From assembly GCF_015291745.1 (NCBI RefSeq), contig NZ_CP030059.1, positions 4,181,501-4,245,500 of the forward strand: a stretch of DNA of 64,000 bases. The letters run 5' to 3'. This document shows positions 1 through 8,877 of the stretch, one piece after another (the first letter of the stretch is position 1; each line of letters starts with the position of its first letter). The position numbers and the translations under genes are program-made. The DNA comes from Bradyrhizobium sp. CCBAU 53351 (lineage in GTDB: Bacteria; Pseudomonadota; Alphaproteobacteria; Rhizobiales; Xanthobacteraceae). Below the pieces are notes generated by a model. It saw only the letters and a program-made list of their open reading frames with translations, had not been told where the DNA came from and did no database searches.

Positions 1-1178
1 TTGGCCGTGTGCGGCACGAGGTCGATTGCGGTCTCCACCGACGGATTGTCGAGGTTGATCGTCGGCGGCACGACATTATCGCGAATCGCGAGAATGGCGA
101 AGATCGCTTCGATCGCACCGGCCGCGCCGAGCAGATGACCCGTCGACGATTTGGTCGACGACATCGCGACCTTGGAGGCGGCATTGCCGAGCAGGCGCTC
201 GACGGCACCGAGCTCGATCTCGTCGCCGAGCGGTGTCGAGGTGCCGTGCGCGTTGATGTAGTCGAGATCGGATGCCGTCAGGCCGGCGCGCCGGAGCGCG
301 GCCGACATGCTGCGGAAGCCGCCATCGCCATCGGGCGACGGCGACGTAATGTGATAGGCGTCACCCGACAGACCGTAGCCGATCACCTCGGCGTAGATCT
401 TCGCGCCGCGGCGCCGGGCGTGATCGAGCTCTTCCAGCACGAGGACGCCGGCGCCCTCGCCCATGACAAAACCGTCGCGGTCCTTGTCGTAGGGACGCGA
501 AGCCTTCTCGGGCGTCTCATTGAAGCCGGTCGAGAGCGCGCGCGCGGCGTTGAAGCCGGCGATACCGATGCGGCTGATCGGCGACTCGGCGCCGCCTGCG
601 ACCATCACGTCGGCATCCCCCAGCGCGATCAGGCGGGCGGCATCGCCGACCGCATGCGCGCCGGTCGAGCAGGCCGTGACCACCGAATGGTTCGGGCCCT
701 TCAGCCCGTGCTTGATCGACACATATCCGGAGGCGAGATTGATCAGGCGGCCCGGAATGAAGAACGGCGATACCTTGCGGGGTCCCCGTTCCTTCAGGAG
801 CAGCGCGGTCTCGGCAATGCCGCTAAGGCCGCCGATGCCGGAACCGATCATGGTGCCGGTCGCGCACTTGTCCTCCTCGGTCTCGGGATGCCAGTTGGCG
901 TCGTCGAGCGCCTGGCCGGCTGCGGCCATGCCGAAGATGATGAAGTCGTCGACCTTGCGCTGGTCCTTCGGCTCCATCCACTTGTCGGGATTGAAGGTGC
1001 CGTTGCTGCCGTCGCCGCGCACGACGGTGCAGGCGTATTTTGTCTGAAGATCGGAGACATCGAAGCTCTCGATCGGGCGCGCGCCGCTTTCGCCGTTGAG
1101 GATGCGTTTCCAGGTCGGTTCGACGCCGCAGCCGAGCGGCGACACCATGCCGAGACCAGTGACGACAACCCGCCTCAT
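1..1178 (-). CDS. fabF: 3-oxoacyl-ACP synthase II (partial, C-terminus outside window)
   Basis: Condenses malonyl-ACP with acyl-ACP in cytosolic type II fatty-acid elongation. The translation starts MRRVVVTGLGMVSPLG, typical of FabF. It carries the active-site cysteine in TACSTGAH (about residue 170) and the first catalytic histidine in NAHGTSTPLGD. A GHLLGAAG segment with the second histidine also falls inside the window. About 392 codons are present, against a usual length near 420, so roughly 28 C-terminal residues lie beyond the left edge. The ATG at 1178 matches the family's usual N-terminus. It follows acpP on the same strand after about 110 bases, the standard acpP-fabF order, so co-transcription is likely. 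Confidence 0.96.
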   Translation of the reverse strand, partial: MRRVVVTGLGMVSPLGCGVEPTWKRILNGESGARPIESFDVSDLQTKYACTVVRGDGSNGTFNPDKWMEPKDQRKVDDFIIFGMAAAGQALDDANWHPETEEDKCATGTMIGSGIGGLSGIAETALLLKERGPRKVSPFFIPGRLINLASGYVSIKHGLKGPNHSVVTACSTGAHAVGDAARLIALGDADVMVAGGAESPISRIGIAGFNAARALSTGFNETPEKASRPYDKDRDGFVMGEGAGVLVLEELDHARRRGAKIYAEVIGYGLSGDAYHITSPSPDGDGGFRSMSAALRRAGLTASDLDYINAHGTSTPLGDEIELGAVERLLGNAASKVAMSSTKSSTGHLLGAAGAIEAIFAILAIRDNVVPPTINLDNPSVETAIDLVPHTA

Positions 1179-1286
1179 GTCAGAAAACTCCGCATCGAAA
1201 GATTCACGGCCAATAACAAGAAACCGGCTGACCGCTGCGAAGCGGCCCGTCCGGTTTCAATGTTGTCCCCGCGAAAATGAAGAGCC

Positions 1287-1526
1287 TTAGCTCTTCGCGT
1301 TCTTCTCGAGAAACTTCGTGGCATCGCCGACGGTGAGAATCGTTTCCGCGGCGTCGTCCGGAATCTCGCAACCGAATTCCTCTTCGAACGCCATCACCAG
1401 TTCGACGGTGTCCAGACTGTCGGCGCCGAGGTCGTCGATGAAGCTCGCAGCGTCGACAACCTTCTCGGGTTCAACACCAAGGTGTTCGACCACGATCTTC
1501 TTAACCCGCTCGCCAATGTCACTCAT
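1287..1526 (-). CDS. acpP: acyl carrier protein
   Basis: A 79-residue acidic protein that carries growing acyl chains on a phosphopantetheine arm. The attachment serine lies in the canonical motif [18 protein letters not shown]. Length and sequence match the housekeeping AcpP of rhizobia rather than a specialised nodulation or lipid-A carrier. It sits between fabG and fabF in the conserved fab order. The 312-base gap upstream towards fabG suggests that it has its own promoter, as expected for a very highly expressed gene. Confidence 0.97.
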   Translation of the reverse strand: MSDIGERVKKIVVEHLGVEPEKVVDAASFIDDLGADSLDTVELVMAFEEEFGCEIPDDAAETILTVGDATKFLEKNAKS

Positions 1527-1838
1527 TGCATAACCTCGTGTTGTTCCCTGTAGACCCGACCCCCCGGGACGATACGAGCCGTCGTGGTCGTGTTACTTGC
1601 CTTCGCTTACGAACTTGATTTGGCCCCATCCTAACCGATACAGGGCCCGGCGAACGACGGCCAAGGCTCCGCATCGCCAATATACAGGGTTTCAAAAACC
1701 TGCAATGGCGTTCTTTGCCCATCCGTTGAAGGTCCGGTTATCACACTTCAATTGCCTTGACTACAAGCCTCATTTCGCTCCGGAAACGGCCGTTTGCCAC
1801 ATCCGCGCCGCCGATCTGGGCGGTGCGGAACGAGGGCT
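1527..1838. other. intergenic region between acpP and fabG
   Basis: This 312-base stretch holds no convincing gene. It should contain the leftward promoter and leader of acpP and the 3' end of the fabG transcript. I could not pick out a convincing -35/-10 pair or a hairpin followed by a T-run. Confidence 0.5.
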
Positions 1839-2576
1839 TCAGATCATGGCCATGCCGCCGTTGACGTGGATGGTCTGGCCGGTGACGTAGGCTGCTTCGT
1901 TCGAACTCAGGTACACGGCGGCCGCGGCGATGTCCTCGGGCGTTCCCAGACGGGCGGCCGGAACCTTGGTCAGAATCGTTTCGCGCTGCTTGTCGTTGAG
2001 CGCGTCGGTCATCGGCGTCTTGATGAAGCCGGGCGCGATGCAGTTCGCGGTCACGCCGCGCTTGGCGTATTCGGCCCCGAGCGTCTTGATCATGCCGATC
2101 AGGCCCGCCTTCGAGGCGGTGTAGTTGCCTTGTCCGGGATTGCCGGTGACACCGACCACCGAGGTGATGGCGATGATGCGGCCGAAGCGCTTGCGCATCA
2201 TCAGCTTGGTCGCGGCGCGCGCGAGGCGGAAGGTCGCGGTCAGATTGACGTTGATGACCTCCTCCCAATCCTCGTCGCGGAGCTGCACGAAGAGATTGTC
2301 GCGCGTGATGCCGGCATTGGCGATGAGGATGTCGACCTGGCCCATCGCGGCTTCCGCAGCCGGCACCAGCGCCTCGACCTCGTCGGCCTTGGAGAGATTG
2401 CAGGGCAGCACGTGGGTGCGCTCGCCGAGCTTGCCGGCAAGCTCATCCAGCACTTCCTTGCGTGTCCCTGAGATCGCGACGGTGGCGCCCTGCGCGTGCA
2501 GCGCCTGCGCGATCGCGCCGCCGATGCCGCCGGTGGCGCCGGTGACGAGCGCCTTTTTGCCAGTCAGATCGAACAT
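1839..2576 (-). CDS. fabG: 3-oxoacyl-ACP reductase
   Basis: NADPH-dependent reductase of the fatty-acid elongation cycle, 245 residues, in the short-chain dehydrogenase fold. The N-terminal nucleotide-binding motif TGATGGIG, the NAG segment (LIANAG), and the catalytic Ser and YxxxK (GNYTASKAG) are all present. The C-terminus ends in the usual FabG pattern VTGQTIHVNGGMAMI. The start MFDLTGKKALVTG at 2576 is preferred over a longer in-frame extension. It follows a purine-rich GGAG and matches family length. It lies downstream of fabD, so fabD-fabG are probably co-transcribed. Confidence 0.96.
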   Translation of the reverse strand: MFDLTGKKALVTGATGGIGGAIAQALHAQGATVAISGTRKEVLDELAGKLGERTHVLPCNLSKADEVEALVPAAEAAMGQVDILIANAGITRDNLFVQLRDEDWEEVINVNLTATFRLARAATKLMMRKRFGRIIAITSVVGVTGNPGQGNYTASKAGLIGMIKTLGAEYAKRGVTANCIAPGFIKTPMTDALNDKQRETILTKVPAARLGTPEDIAAAAVYLSSNEAAYVTGQTIHVNGGMAMI

Positions 2577-2643
2577 CGATAACTCCTCCAATGCACGATC
2601 CGGAAAAGTGTGCAGCGGTTTTCCGGAATGATCGTGCGTAAAC

Positions 2644-3603
2644 TCAAGCCTGCTTCGCGGCGGCCAATGCATCCTTGGCGGCGGCAATGTCGTTGGGGCC
2701 GCCGACCGCAACGCCGACGGCACCGTCTGCGATGCGCTTGACGAGACCGGTCAGCACCTTGCCGGCGCCGATCTCGAAGAAGCGGGTGACGCCCTGTCCT
2801 GCCATATAGGCAACCGACTCGCGCCAACGCACCGTGCCCGTGACCTGCTCGACCAGGCGGCGGCGGATCTCGTCGGGGTCGGTGATTGCGCTCGCCAGCA
2901 CGTTGGACACCAGCGGGGCGGCCGGCGCCTTGATCGTGACCTTCGAGAGCGCCTCCGCCATGGCGTCGGCGGCGGGCTGCATCAGCCTGCAATGGAACGG
3001 TGCGGACACCGGCAGCAGCATCGCGCGCTTGGCACCCTTGGTCTTGGCGATCTCGACGGCGCGATCAACCGCGGCCTTGTCGCCCGAGACGACCACCTGC
3101 CCGCCGCCATTGTCGTTGGCGGCCTGGCAGACCTGCCCCTGGGCCGCCTCATTGGCGACCTCCATGGCGGCCTCGTAGTCGAGACCGAGCAGCGCGGCCA
3201 TTGCGCCGGCGCCGACCGGGACAGCCTTTTGCATTGCGAGACCGCGGGTGCGAAGCAGACGGGCGGTATCGGAAAGCGTCAGGCTGCCCGCCGCAGCCAG
3301 TGCCGAATATTCACCGAGCGAATGACCGGCGACGAAGGCCGCGTCTCGTCCCACGGAAACTCCGGCCTCGGCCTCTAGCACGCGCAGGGTGGCGACAGAG
3401 ACCGCCATCAGCGCCGGCTGGGCGTTTTCGGTGAGCTGGAGGGTTTCGGCCGGACCATCCCAGATGATCGCCGTCAGCTTCTCGGACAGCGCGGCATCGA
3501 CCTCGTCGAACACGGCGCGCGCCACCGGAAAGGCGTCAGCCAGGGCCTTGCCCATGCCAACCGCCTGGGACCCCTGCCCCGGAAATGTGAATGCTGCCGT
3601 CAT
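2644..3603 (-). CDS. fabD: malonyl-CoA:ACP transacylase
   Basis: Transfers malonyl from CoA to ACP, loading the elongation cycle. The 319-residue protein begins MTAAFTFPGQGSQAVGMGKAL, carries the nucleophile motif GHSLGEYSAL, and has the AMQKAVPVGAGAMAA segment typical of FabD. A longer upstream extension is open but has no family counterpart, so the ATG at 3603 is chosen. First gene of the fabD-fabG unit, with acpP and fabF following on the same strand. Confidence 0.96.
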   Translation of the reverse strand: MTAAFTFPGQGSQAVGMGKALADAFPVARAVFDEVDAALSEKLTAIIWDGPAETLQLTENAQPALMAVSVATLRVLEAEAGVSVGRDAAFVAGHSLGEYSALAAAGSLTLSDTARLLRTRGLAMQKAVPVGAGAMAALLGLDYEAAMEVANEAAQGQVCQAANDNGGGQVVVSGDKAAVDRAVEIAKTKGAKRAMLLPVSAPFHCRLMQPAADAMAEALSKVTIKAPAAPLVSNVLASAITDPDEIRRRLVEQVTGTVRWRESVAYMAGQGVTRFFEIGAGKVLTGLVKRIADGAVGVAVGGPNDIAAAKDALAAAKQA

Positions 3604-3804
3604 CGGCGCTCCCTGCTTGTCGGGCACGATCCCTCGTAAGAACCAGCAGCCGATTACGCGCGGCCTTGATATCTGGTTCCCTGGCCATAGCTCCCTCGGC
3701 CATGGTTCCGGATCACGCTCCAAAGGGGGCCGTAGACACTGTCCGGGGCCGGACTGTCAAGCCGAGATGGGAACCCGCCCCGGCATTCAACTGGGGATCG
3801 CCGG

Positions 3805-4830
3805 TCAAAACCCGCCGGCGGTCTGGTTGGCATCGACCTTCGCCCCCGCCTGGGCACGGCGCGCGCTGTTCACCAGCTGCCCCGGCCGGTCGTCCCCGTC
3901 AGGCTTCGCCGTCGCCAGCCACAGCACGGCGGCATAGCCCGGCTGCACCTCCATGCGGTCCGCATGCCGGCTTGCGCTCAGCAGCCGGTGCACCTTCGGC
4001 AGATTGTAGCAGGGCACATAGAACAGCAGATGATGCTCGAGGTGATAGTTCACGTAGTACGGCGCGATGAACAGGCGCTCGAGAACATTGGCATGCGTGG
4101 TGCGGGTGTTGCGCAAGGGATCGCGGCTGTCGGGGACGACGGCGTGCTCGGCGATGTTGCGAATGCGGGTGATGACCATCATCCAGGTCAACAGCGGCAC
4201 CAGCCAGAGCAGCGGATAGGCCCACCACACGCCGGCCGCCACGCACGCGGCGAACATCGCGGCATTGACGATGCATTGCGGACCGAGCTTGTCCCAGAAA
4301 TGCGAAAGGCGCTGACGCCACGGCCAGTCCTTCGCACCGAGCGCGTTGAGCAGTTGCGCCTTGCGCTGCTGGTAGCCGGTCTGTCCGGTGATGTCGCGAA
4401 TGAACTTGCGACGATAGCTCAGCTTCGTGATCGGAAACGGCGCCGACAGAACGAGGTCGGGATCATCCTCCTGCTGGGTGCGCGCATGATGCTGCAGGTG
4501 GTAGCGCCGGTAGCTGCGCGTCTCCGCGAACAGCGGATAGGCGCAGAACCACTGGCTCAGGGTCAGATTGGTTTTCTCGTCCGCGGACAGGCAGCCATGT
4601 GCGCCGTCATGCATCAGGATCGCAAGACCGAGCTGGCGCGAGCCGATGATGGCGACGGCGAGAACATAGGTGACGGGATTTGGCCACCAGGCGACCAGCG
4701 CAACCGCCCCAACGATCAGCGCCCAGGCGTGCGCGATCAGCGCAACGCCTTTCCAGGTCACGCGCTGGCGCACGTCGGCGAGCTGGTCGTCGGTCAGGAA
4801 ATCGCGGGCACGCATGCGAAGCGCGGTCAT
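3805..4830 (-). CDS. membrane fatty-acid desaturase family protein
   Basis: A 341-residue integral membrane protein with the three histidine boxes of di-iron fatty-acid desaturases/hydroxylases: HDGAHG (about residues 74-79), HLQHH (around 110) and NYHLEHH near 265. Hydrophobic segments lie at about residues 30-70 and 190-220. This supports an O2-dependent desaturase or hydroxylase acting on a lipid or acyl chain. The exact substrate cannot be read from sequence. It begins 3 bases after the stop of a TetR-family gene and is almost certainly in one operon with it, hence probably controlled by that regulator through the palindrome at 5542-5564. Confidence 0.85.
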   Translation of the reverse strand: MTALRMRARDFLTDDQLADVRQRVTWKGVALIAHAWALIVGAVALVAWWPNPVTYVLAVAIIGSRQLGLAILMHDGAHGCLSADEKTNLTLSQWFCAYPLFAETRSYRRYHLQHHARTQQEDDPDLVLSAPFPITKLSYRRKFIRDITGQTGYQQRKAQLLNALGAKDWPWRQRLSHFWDKLGPQCIVNAAMFAACVAAGVWWAYPLLWLVPLLTWMMVITRIRNIAEHAVVPDSRDPLRNTRTTHANVLERLFIAPYYVNYHLEHHLLFYVPCYNLPKVHRLLSASRHADRMEVQPGYAAVLWLATAKPDGDDRPGQLVNSARRAQAGAKVDANQTAGGF

Positions 4831-4833
4831 GGC

Positions 4834-5523
4834 CTACCCCTCTTCATTCGAATGTGACGCGTCGTCGACGAGGCGCAGGCGCGCCGTGTCGGTGGATTTC
4901 GCCTGCTCACCGAGCACCCGCAGCATCTCGGCGCAAAGCGCCTCGGGCGAACGGCCCATCGCGTAGCCTTCGAGAATGACGCCGATGGCGACGGCCCAGA
5001 AACGCCGCGAGCTTTCGTCGGGCGCCCGCAGCGAGCGCCAGCCGTGCCGCGCCACCTGGCTCGCATAGGCGCGTGCGCCTTCACCGTGCAGGCGCTCAAT
5101 CGTGCGCTCGACCAGAGGCGCCAGATCCTGGCGCCGGCGCGTCAATGTCAGGGCTTCGGCGAAGAAGGCGACGGAATCGCTTGCCGTCACGGTCTGCGCC
5201 AGCGCATGCGTGTAGTCCCGCGGTGTGCGCGCCTGCAGCGCCGCCTGCTCGGTCGCGCGCGCCAGATACAGCAAATCGCGGCAGGCGCATTCGACGAACA
5301 GCGCCTCCTTGGTGCGGAAGTAATAGGTGATCTGGCTCGGGAAGGCGTCGGCGGCAGCCGCGATGTCGGCGATCGCCGTGCCCGAGAGCCCCCGCTCGCG
5401 GAACAGCGGGCTCGCCGCATCCAGCAGCAGCGAGCGCATCTTGCGGCCGGCGGAGCGCGTCGCCCGCGCGGCGTGCTTGGGATCGCCCGCCTCAACCGCT
5501 TCATGGACCGACTTTTCCGCCAT
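4834..5523 (-). CDS. TetR/AcrR-family regulator of the adjacent desaturase
   Basis: A 229-residue protein with an N-terminal TetR helix-turn-helix at about residues 28-75 (FRERGLSGTAIADIAAAADAF, then QITYYFRTKEALF). The C-terminal ligand-binding half is helical and variable. It is the first gene of a two-gene unit with a fatty-acid desaturase. A 23-bp perfect inverted repeat lies 18 bases upstream of its ATG. By analogy with TetR regulators of membrane-lipid desaturases (for example DesT of Pseudomonas), it may sense acyl-CoA or a lipid and repress its own operon. The ligand is inferred. Confidence 0.85.
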   Translation of the reverse strand: MAEKSVHEAVEAGDPKHAARATRSAGRKMRSLLLDAASPLFRERGLSGTAIADIAAAADAFPSQITYYFRTKEALFVECACRDLLYLARATEQAALQARTPRDYTHALAQTVTASDSVAFFAEALTLTRRRQDLAPLVERTIERLHGEGARAYASQVARHGWRSLRAPDESSRRFWAVAIGVILEGYAMGRSPEALCAEMLRVLGEQAKSTDTARLRLVDDASHSNEEG

Positions 5524-5541
5524 TGGGATCTCTCCGCCGAG

Positions 5542-5564
5542 TTGTTTGTATGATATACAAACAA
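5542..5564. promoter_or_regulatory. 23-bp perfect inverted repeat, candidate TetR operator
   Basis: Arms TTGTTTGTAT and ATACAAACAA are exactly complementary around the 3-base centre GAT. It lies 18 bases before the start codon of the TetR-family gene at 5523 and in AT-rich sequence unlike its surroundings. Position, length and symmetry suit a TetR dimer site that would autoregulate the regulator-desaturase operon. Confidence 0.75.
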
Positions 5565-5859
5565 AGAAATCAAGATGGGTTGGTATTGGAGGACGGCGCC
5601 GGCCATCTGGGCGATCCGAGCCGAAATCCAGCCCTCAACCTTGCAAAGCCGGTCAAAATCCGTATAAGGCGCGCATCCGCAGACCCCGGCCGGGAGCTGA
5701 ACGGACGGTCTCAGCAAATCATTCGTGATTTTGGTGTGGCAGGGCCAGTCGGCCCGTCGTCCCGTGTTTCCGCCTTCTGAGCTTAATCCCAGAGTCCTTT
5801 CCGAAGGCCTCTTAAGGGCTTGACGCCGGGCGATGCGCCAACATGAGGAAAGGACCACC
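5565..5859. other. divergent intergenic region between the TetR gene and rpsF
   Basis: About 295 bases without a supported gene. It must contain the rightward promoter of the ribosomal-protein operon and the leftward promoter of the TetR-desaturase operon. I found no unambiguous ribosomal-protein leader structure and no clear -35/-10 pair. Confidence 0.4.
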
Positions 5860-6363
5860 ATGGCTCTTTATGAGCATGTCTTTCTCGCGCGTCAGGACGC
5901 GAGCACGCAGCAGGTCGAAGAGCTGACTGCGCAGATGACCGGTATCGTCGAGGGGCTCGGCGGCAAGGTCACCAAGACCGAGAATTGGGGCGTGCGCTCC
6001 CTCACCTATCGCATGAACAAGAACCGCAAGGCGCACTTCGTGCTGCTCAACATCGACGCGCCGTCCGCGGCGATCGCCGAGATCGAGCGCCAGGAGCGCA
6101 TCAGCGAAGACGTGATCCGCTATCTCAGCGTCCGCGTCGAGGAGCTTGAGGAAGGCCCGTCCGCGATGATGCGCAAGGCCGATCGCGACCGCGAGCGTGA
6201 CGACCGTGGCGGCGGCTTCCGCGATCGTGAAGGCGGCGGTTTCCGTGGCGACCGTGAAGGCGGTTTCCGCGGTGGCGATCGCGACGGTGGTGGCTTCCGC
6301 GGTGATCGCGGCCCGCGCCGTCCGCGCGAAGACGCTGAAACCACCACGACGGATGGGGAGTAA
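5860..6363 (+). CDS. rpsF: 30S ribosomal protein bS6 with RG-rich tail
   Basis: Small-subunit protein that binds 16S rRNA together with bS18. The first 100 or so residues (start [15 protein letters not shown]) are a standard bS6 domain. They are followed by about 60 residues of low-complexity sequence with repeats of the type GGFRDRE and GGFRGDR, ending in an acidic and Thr-rich tail. Total length is 167, against about 95-135 in many bacteria. The start is set by AGGAAAGG a few bases before the ATG at 5860; a longer in-frame start lacks family support. First gene of rpsF-rpsR-DUF2232-rplI. Confidence 0.97.
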   Translation: MALYEHVFLARQDASTQQVEELTAQMTGIVEGLGGKVTKTENWGVRSLTYRMNKNRKAHFVLLNIDAPSAAIAEIERQERISEDVIRYLSVRVEELEEGPSAMMRKADRDRERDDRGGGFRDREGGGFRGDREGGFRGGDRDGGGFRGDRGPRRPREDAETTTTDGE

Positions 6364-6368
6364 GACCA

Positions 6369-6608
6369 ATGGCTGAAGCTGGTGCACGCCGTCCGTTTTT
6401 CCGTCGTCGCAAGAGCTGCCCGTTCACGGGCGCCAACGCTCCGAAGATCGACTACAAGGACTCCAAGCTGCTGATGCGTTACGTCTCCGAGCGCGGCAAG
6501 ATCGTGCCGAGCCGCATCACCGCGGTGTCCGCGAAGAAGCAGCGTGAGCTCGCCCGCGCCATCAAGCGCGCGCGGTTCCTGGGCCTGCTGCCCTACGTCA
6601 TTCGTTAA
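6369..6608 (+). CDS. rpsR: 30S ribosomal protein bS18
   Basis: 79 residues, beginning with a basic N-terminus and the family segment RRKSCPFTG. It then has the rRNA-binding core with [24 protein letters not shown] and ends in [12 protein letters not shown]. It binds next to bS6 on the platform of the small subunit. Only 5 bases separate it from rpsF, so the two are co-transcribed, as in almost all bacteria. Confidence 0.98.
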   Translation: MAEAGARRPFFRRRKSCPFTGANAPKIDYKDSKLLMRYVSERGKIVPSRITAVSAKKQRELARAIKRARFLGLLPYVIR

Positions 6609-6620
6609 CACGACCAATTC

Positions 6621-6655
6621 GGCCGGCGGCCCTGAGCCGCCGGTCGCAACTTTTT
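6621..6655 (+). terminator. hairpin plus T-run between rpsR and the DUF2232 gene
   Basis: Positions 6621-6630 pair with 6636-6645 (10 bp, one G-T wobble, 5-base loop), followed after five bases by TTTTT. This resembles an intrinsic terminator. As rplI lies further downstream in the same direction, it may act as a partial terminator reducing expression of the membrane protein and bL9. Confidence 0.5.
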
Positions 6656-6739
6656 CGAACTCATAAGGCTTCCGGGTCGTCCGGTCGCCGATGGTTGGGG
6701 CAAGTGGCCTCTAACCGCTCGAAGGGAGCGGGACAGCTG

Positions 6740-7717
6740 ATGATGGCTTTTGCACTGATTGGCCTGATCGCCGGCGCAGCGTCGGCCCTGATGTTCGCCT
6801 CGATCATTTCGGGCGCGCTGATCTCGCTCGTCCTGTTCTATCTCGCCCCGCTGCCGCTGATGGTCGCCGCGATCGGCTGGGGACCGCTTTGCGCGAGCCT
6901 TGGCGGCATCGCCGCCGCGGTCTGCCTCGGCGCCCTGTTCGGCCTGCCCTATTGCATCGCCTTCGCCGTCACCGTCGCGCTGCCCGCGTGGTGGCTCGGC
7001 CATCTCGTCCTGCTCAGCCGTCCTGTGGGACCGGTCACGCCAGACGCGACTACCCAGCCTCCCGCCGCGCCTGAACTCGAATGGTATCCGGTCGGCCGCA
7101 TCCTGCTATGGCTCGCGGGCTTCGCCACGCTGACCACGATGGCCGCCCTGCTCACGCTCGGGACCGATGCCGAAACCATCCTCGGCACGTTGCGGCGCGG
7201 CCTGATGCGCCTCCTCCGCGCCACCGACCCGCAGAGCTCCGGCGAAGCCGGTCAGTTCGTCGACGCGCTGGTGCGCATCGCGCCGGCCGGGGCCACTGTC
7301 ATCGCGATGATGACGCTGACCCTCAACCTCTGGCTCAGCGCCAAGATCACCGCGACGTCGGGCCGGCTGCGGCGCCCGTGGCCGGACATGAAGACGGCGG
7401 AGCTGCCGCCGATGACGCTGGTGGGGCTCTGCATCGCGCTCGCCTTCTGCTTCACCGGCGGGCTGCTCGCGATCGCCGCCCAGATCGCCGCGGCCGCGCT
7501 GATGATGGGCTATGCGCTGACCGGCTTCGCCGTGCTGCATACGCTGACGCTGGCGCTGAAGAGCCGCACGTTCTGGCTCGGCTCGACCTACGCCGTCGTG
7601 GTCGTGTTCGGATGGCCCGTGATCGCGATGGTGATCCTCGGCCTTGCGGACGCCATGTTCGGCTTCCGCGAGCGCTTCCTGCGCAGCCGGCAGCCGCCGC
7701 CACTGCCGACCCCTTAA
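6740..7717 (+). CDS. DUF2232 polytopic membrane protein
   Basis: About 325 residues with some eight hydrophobic segments, starting with [19 protein letters not shown]. Proteins of this DUF2232 (YybS-like) type are commonly encoded between rpsR and rplI in alphaproteobacteria. Their biochemical role is not established. The start at 6740 is preferred because it follows the purine-rich AAGGGAGCGGGA. A longer TTG start at 6695 is possible. No catalytic motif is visible. Its embedded position in a ribosomal operon suggests a conserved but non-ribosomal envelope function. Confidence 0.8.
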   Translation: MMAFALIGLIAGAASALMFASIISGALISLVLFYLAPLPLMVAAIGWGPLCASLGGIAAAVCLGALFGLPYCIAFAVTVALPAWWLGHLVLLSRPVGPVTPDATTQPPAAPELEWYPVGRILLWLAGFATLTTMAALLTLGTDAETILGTLRRGLMRLLRATDPQSSGEAGQFVDALVRIAPAGATVIAMMTLTLNLWLSAKITATSGRLRRPWPDMKTAELPPMTLVGLCIALAFCFTGGLLAIAAQIAAAALMMGYALTGFAVLHTLTLALKSRTFWLGSTYAVVVVFGWPVIAMVILGLADAMFGFRERFLRSRQPPPLPTP

Positions 7718-7767
7718 GTCAACCACCGGAACTGAAACCTACAAACCACTTCAAAAGGAGAACGAAT

Positions 7768-8364
7768 ATGGAAGTCATTTTGCTGGAACGCGTCAACAAG
7801 CTCGGCCAGATGGGCGAAGTCGTGAAGGTTCGCGACGGCTATGCCCGCAATTTCCTGCTCAAGCGTGGCAAGGCGCTGCGCGCCACCGCCGACAACCGTT
7901 CCAAGTATGACGGCATGAAGGCCGAGCTCGAGGCCCGCAACCTGCAGGCCAAGGGCGAGGCGTCCAAGGTCGCCGAGAAGATCAAGGACAAGAACATCAT
8001 CGTGATCCGTCAGGCCTCGGAAGCCGGCCAGCTGTTCGGCTCGGTCACGGTGCGCGACATCGTCATGGCGTTCGAGGCCGACGGCGTCCACCTCGACCGT
8101 CCGCAGGTGCAGCTCGACGCGCCGATCAAGACCATCGGCAAGCACACGGTCATCGTCGCAGTTCACCCCGAGGTCGAGGTCGAGATCACCGTGACCGTCG
8201 CGCGCAGCCAGGACGAGGCCGAGCGCATCAACCGTGGCGAGGACATCTCGACCCGCAACGAGGACCGCGACGCGGCCGCCGAGGCGATCGCCGCCGCCGG
8301 CGAGTTCTTCGATCCGGAAGCCGAGCCCGACGTCGAGCCGGCGCCGGCCGCGGAAGAGAAGTAA
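7768..8364 (+). CDS. rplI: 50S ribosomal protein bL9
   Basis: 198 residues. The N-terminal domain [21 protein letters not shown] with GYARNFLL is diagnostic, followed by the long connecting helix (about residues 45-75) and a C-terminal domain. About 45 extra acidic and Ala/Pro-rich residues end the protein, an extension seen in rhizobial bL9. The AAAAGGAG eight bases upstream supports the ATG at 7768. Last gene of the ribosomal operon; a hairpin with T-rich tail follows. Confidence 0.97.
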   Translation: MEVILLERVNKLGQMGEVVKVRDGYARNFLLKRGKALRATADNRSKYDGMKAELEARNLQAKGEASKVAEKIKDKNIIVIRQASEAGQLFGSVTVRDIVMAFEADGVHLDRPQVQLDAPIKTIGKHTVIVAVHPEVEVEITVTVARSQDEAERINRGEDISTRNEDRDAAAEAIAAAGEFFDPEAEPDVEPAPAAEEK

Positions 8365-8389
8365 GCCTCGCATTCGCGCGAGACCGCGA

Positions 8390-8420
8390 AGCCCGGCTGC
8401 CTCAGGCGGCCGGGCTTTTC
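8390..8420 (+). terminator. intrinsic terminator after rplI
   Basis: AGCCCGGC at 8390-8397 pairs with GCCGGGCT at 8409-8416, then TTTTC. It lies 25 bases after the rplI stop and overlaps the end of the convergent thioesterase gene. The T-run is on the rightward strand only. Confidence 0.8.
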
Positions 8421-8866
8421 GTTTTCGCAGCGACGTCCTCGCTCAACATCGCGATCGAGGCCAGCGCCGTTGCCGTGTGCTTCTCGACACCGTCGCTGAC
8501 GCAGAACACGTCGGCGGCAACCACCGAGACCTGACGGCCCGGCTTGATCACGCGGGCCCGGCAGATCAGCTTCTCGCCGACCGCGGGCGAGAGCAGATTG
8601 AGCTTGTATTCCGCCGTGAGCGCCGGCTGGCCGCGCGAGGTGGCGGCTGCGATCGTCGTGGCGTTGTCGACCAGGAAGGCGGTGACGCCCCCGTGGAAGA
8701 AGCCGTGCTGCTGCAGCAGCTCCGGCCGGCGATCCACGGCAATCGTGCAGGTGCCGCGCGTCAACTCCGAGAGCTCGGCGCCGACCAGGTTCATGAAGCC
8801 CTGGCGGCCGACATTGGCATGGATGTGCTTGGCAATCGGCGCAAATTCCGGATCCGCTTCGCGCAT
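8402..8866 (-). CDS. PaaI-type hotdog-fold thioesterase
   Basis: 154-residue hotdog-fold protein of the PaaI family, which hydrolyses aryl- or acyl-CoA thioesters. The hallmark HGGV (in HGFFHGGVTAFLVDNA) with the following aspartate lies around residues 56-68. The C-terminal strand pattern (EKLICRARVIKPGRQ, VSVVAADVF) fits. It starts 12 bases after the end of a TetR-family gene, suggesting a regulator-enzyme operon in which the thioesterase may remove the regulator's acyl-CoA ligand. That link is inferred. Confidence 0.85.
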   Translation of the reverse strand: MREADPEFAPIAKHIHANVGRQGFMNLVGAELSELTRGTCTIAVDRRPELLQQHGFFHGGVTAFLVDNATTIAAATSRGQPALTAEYKLNLLSPAVGEKLICRARVIKPGRQVSVVAADVFCVSDGVEKHTATALASIAMLSEDVAAKTKSPAA

Positions 8867-8877
8867 GCAGTCTCTCC

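Noticed and set aside
3625..3700. SigEcfG-like GGAAC-N17-CGTA before fabD
   Set aside because: One mismatch in a short second box and a housekeeping gene; such near-matches are expected by chance in GC-rich sequence.
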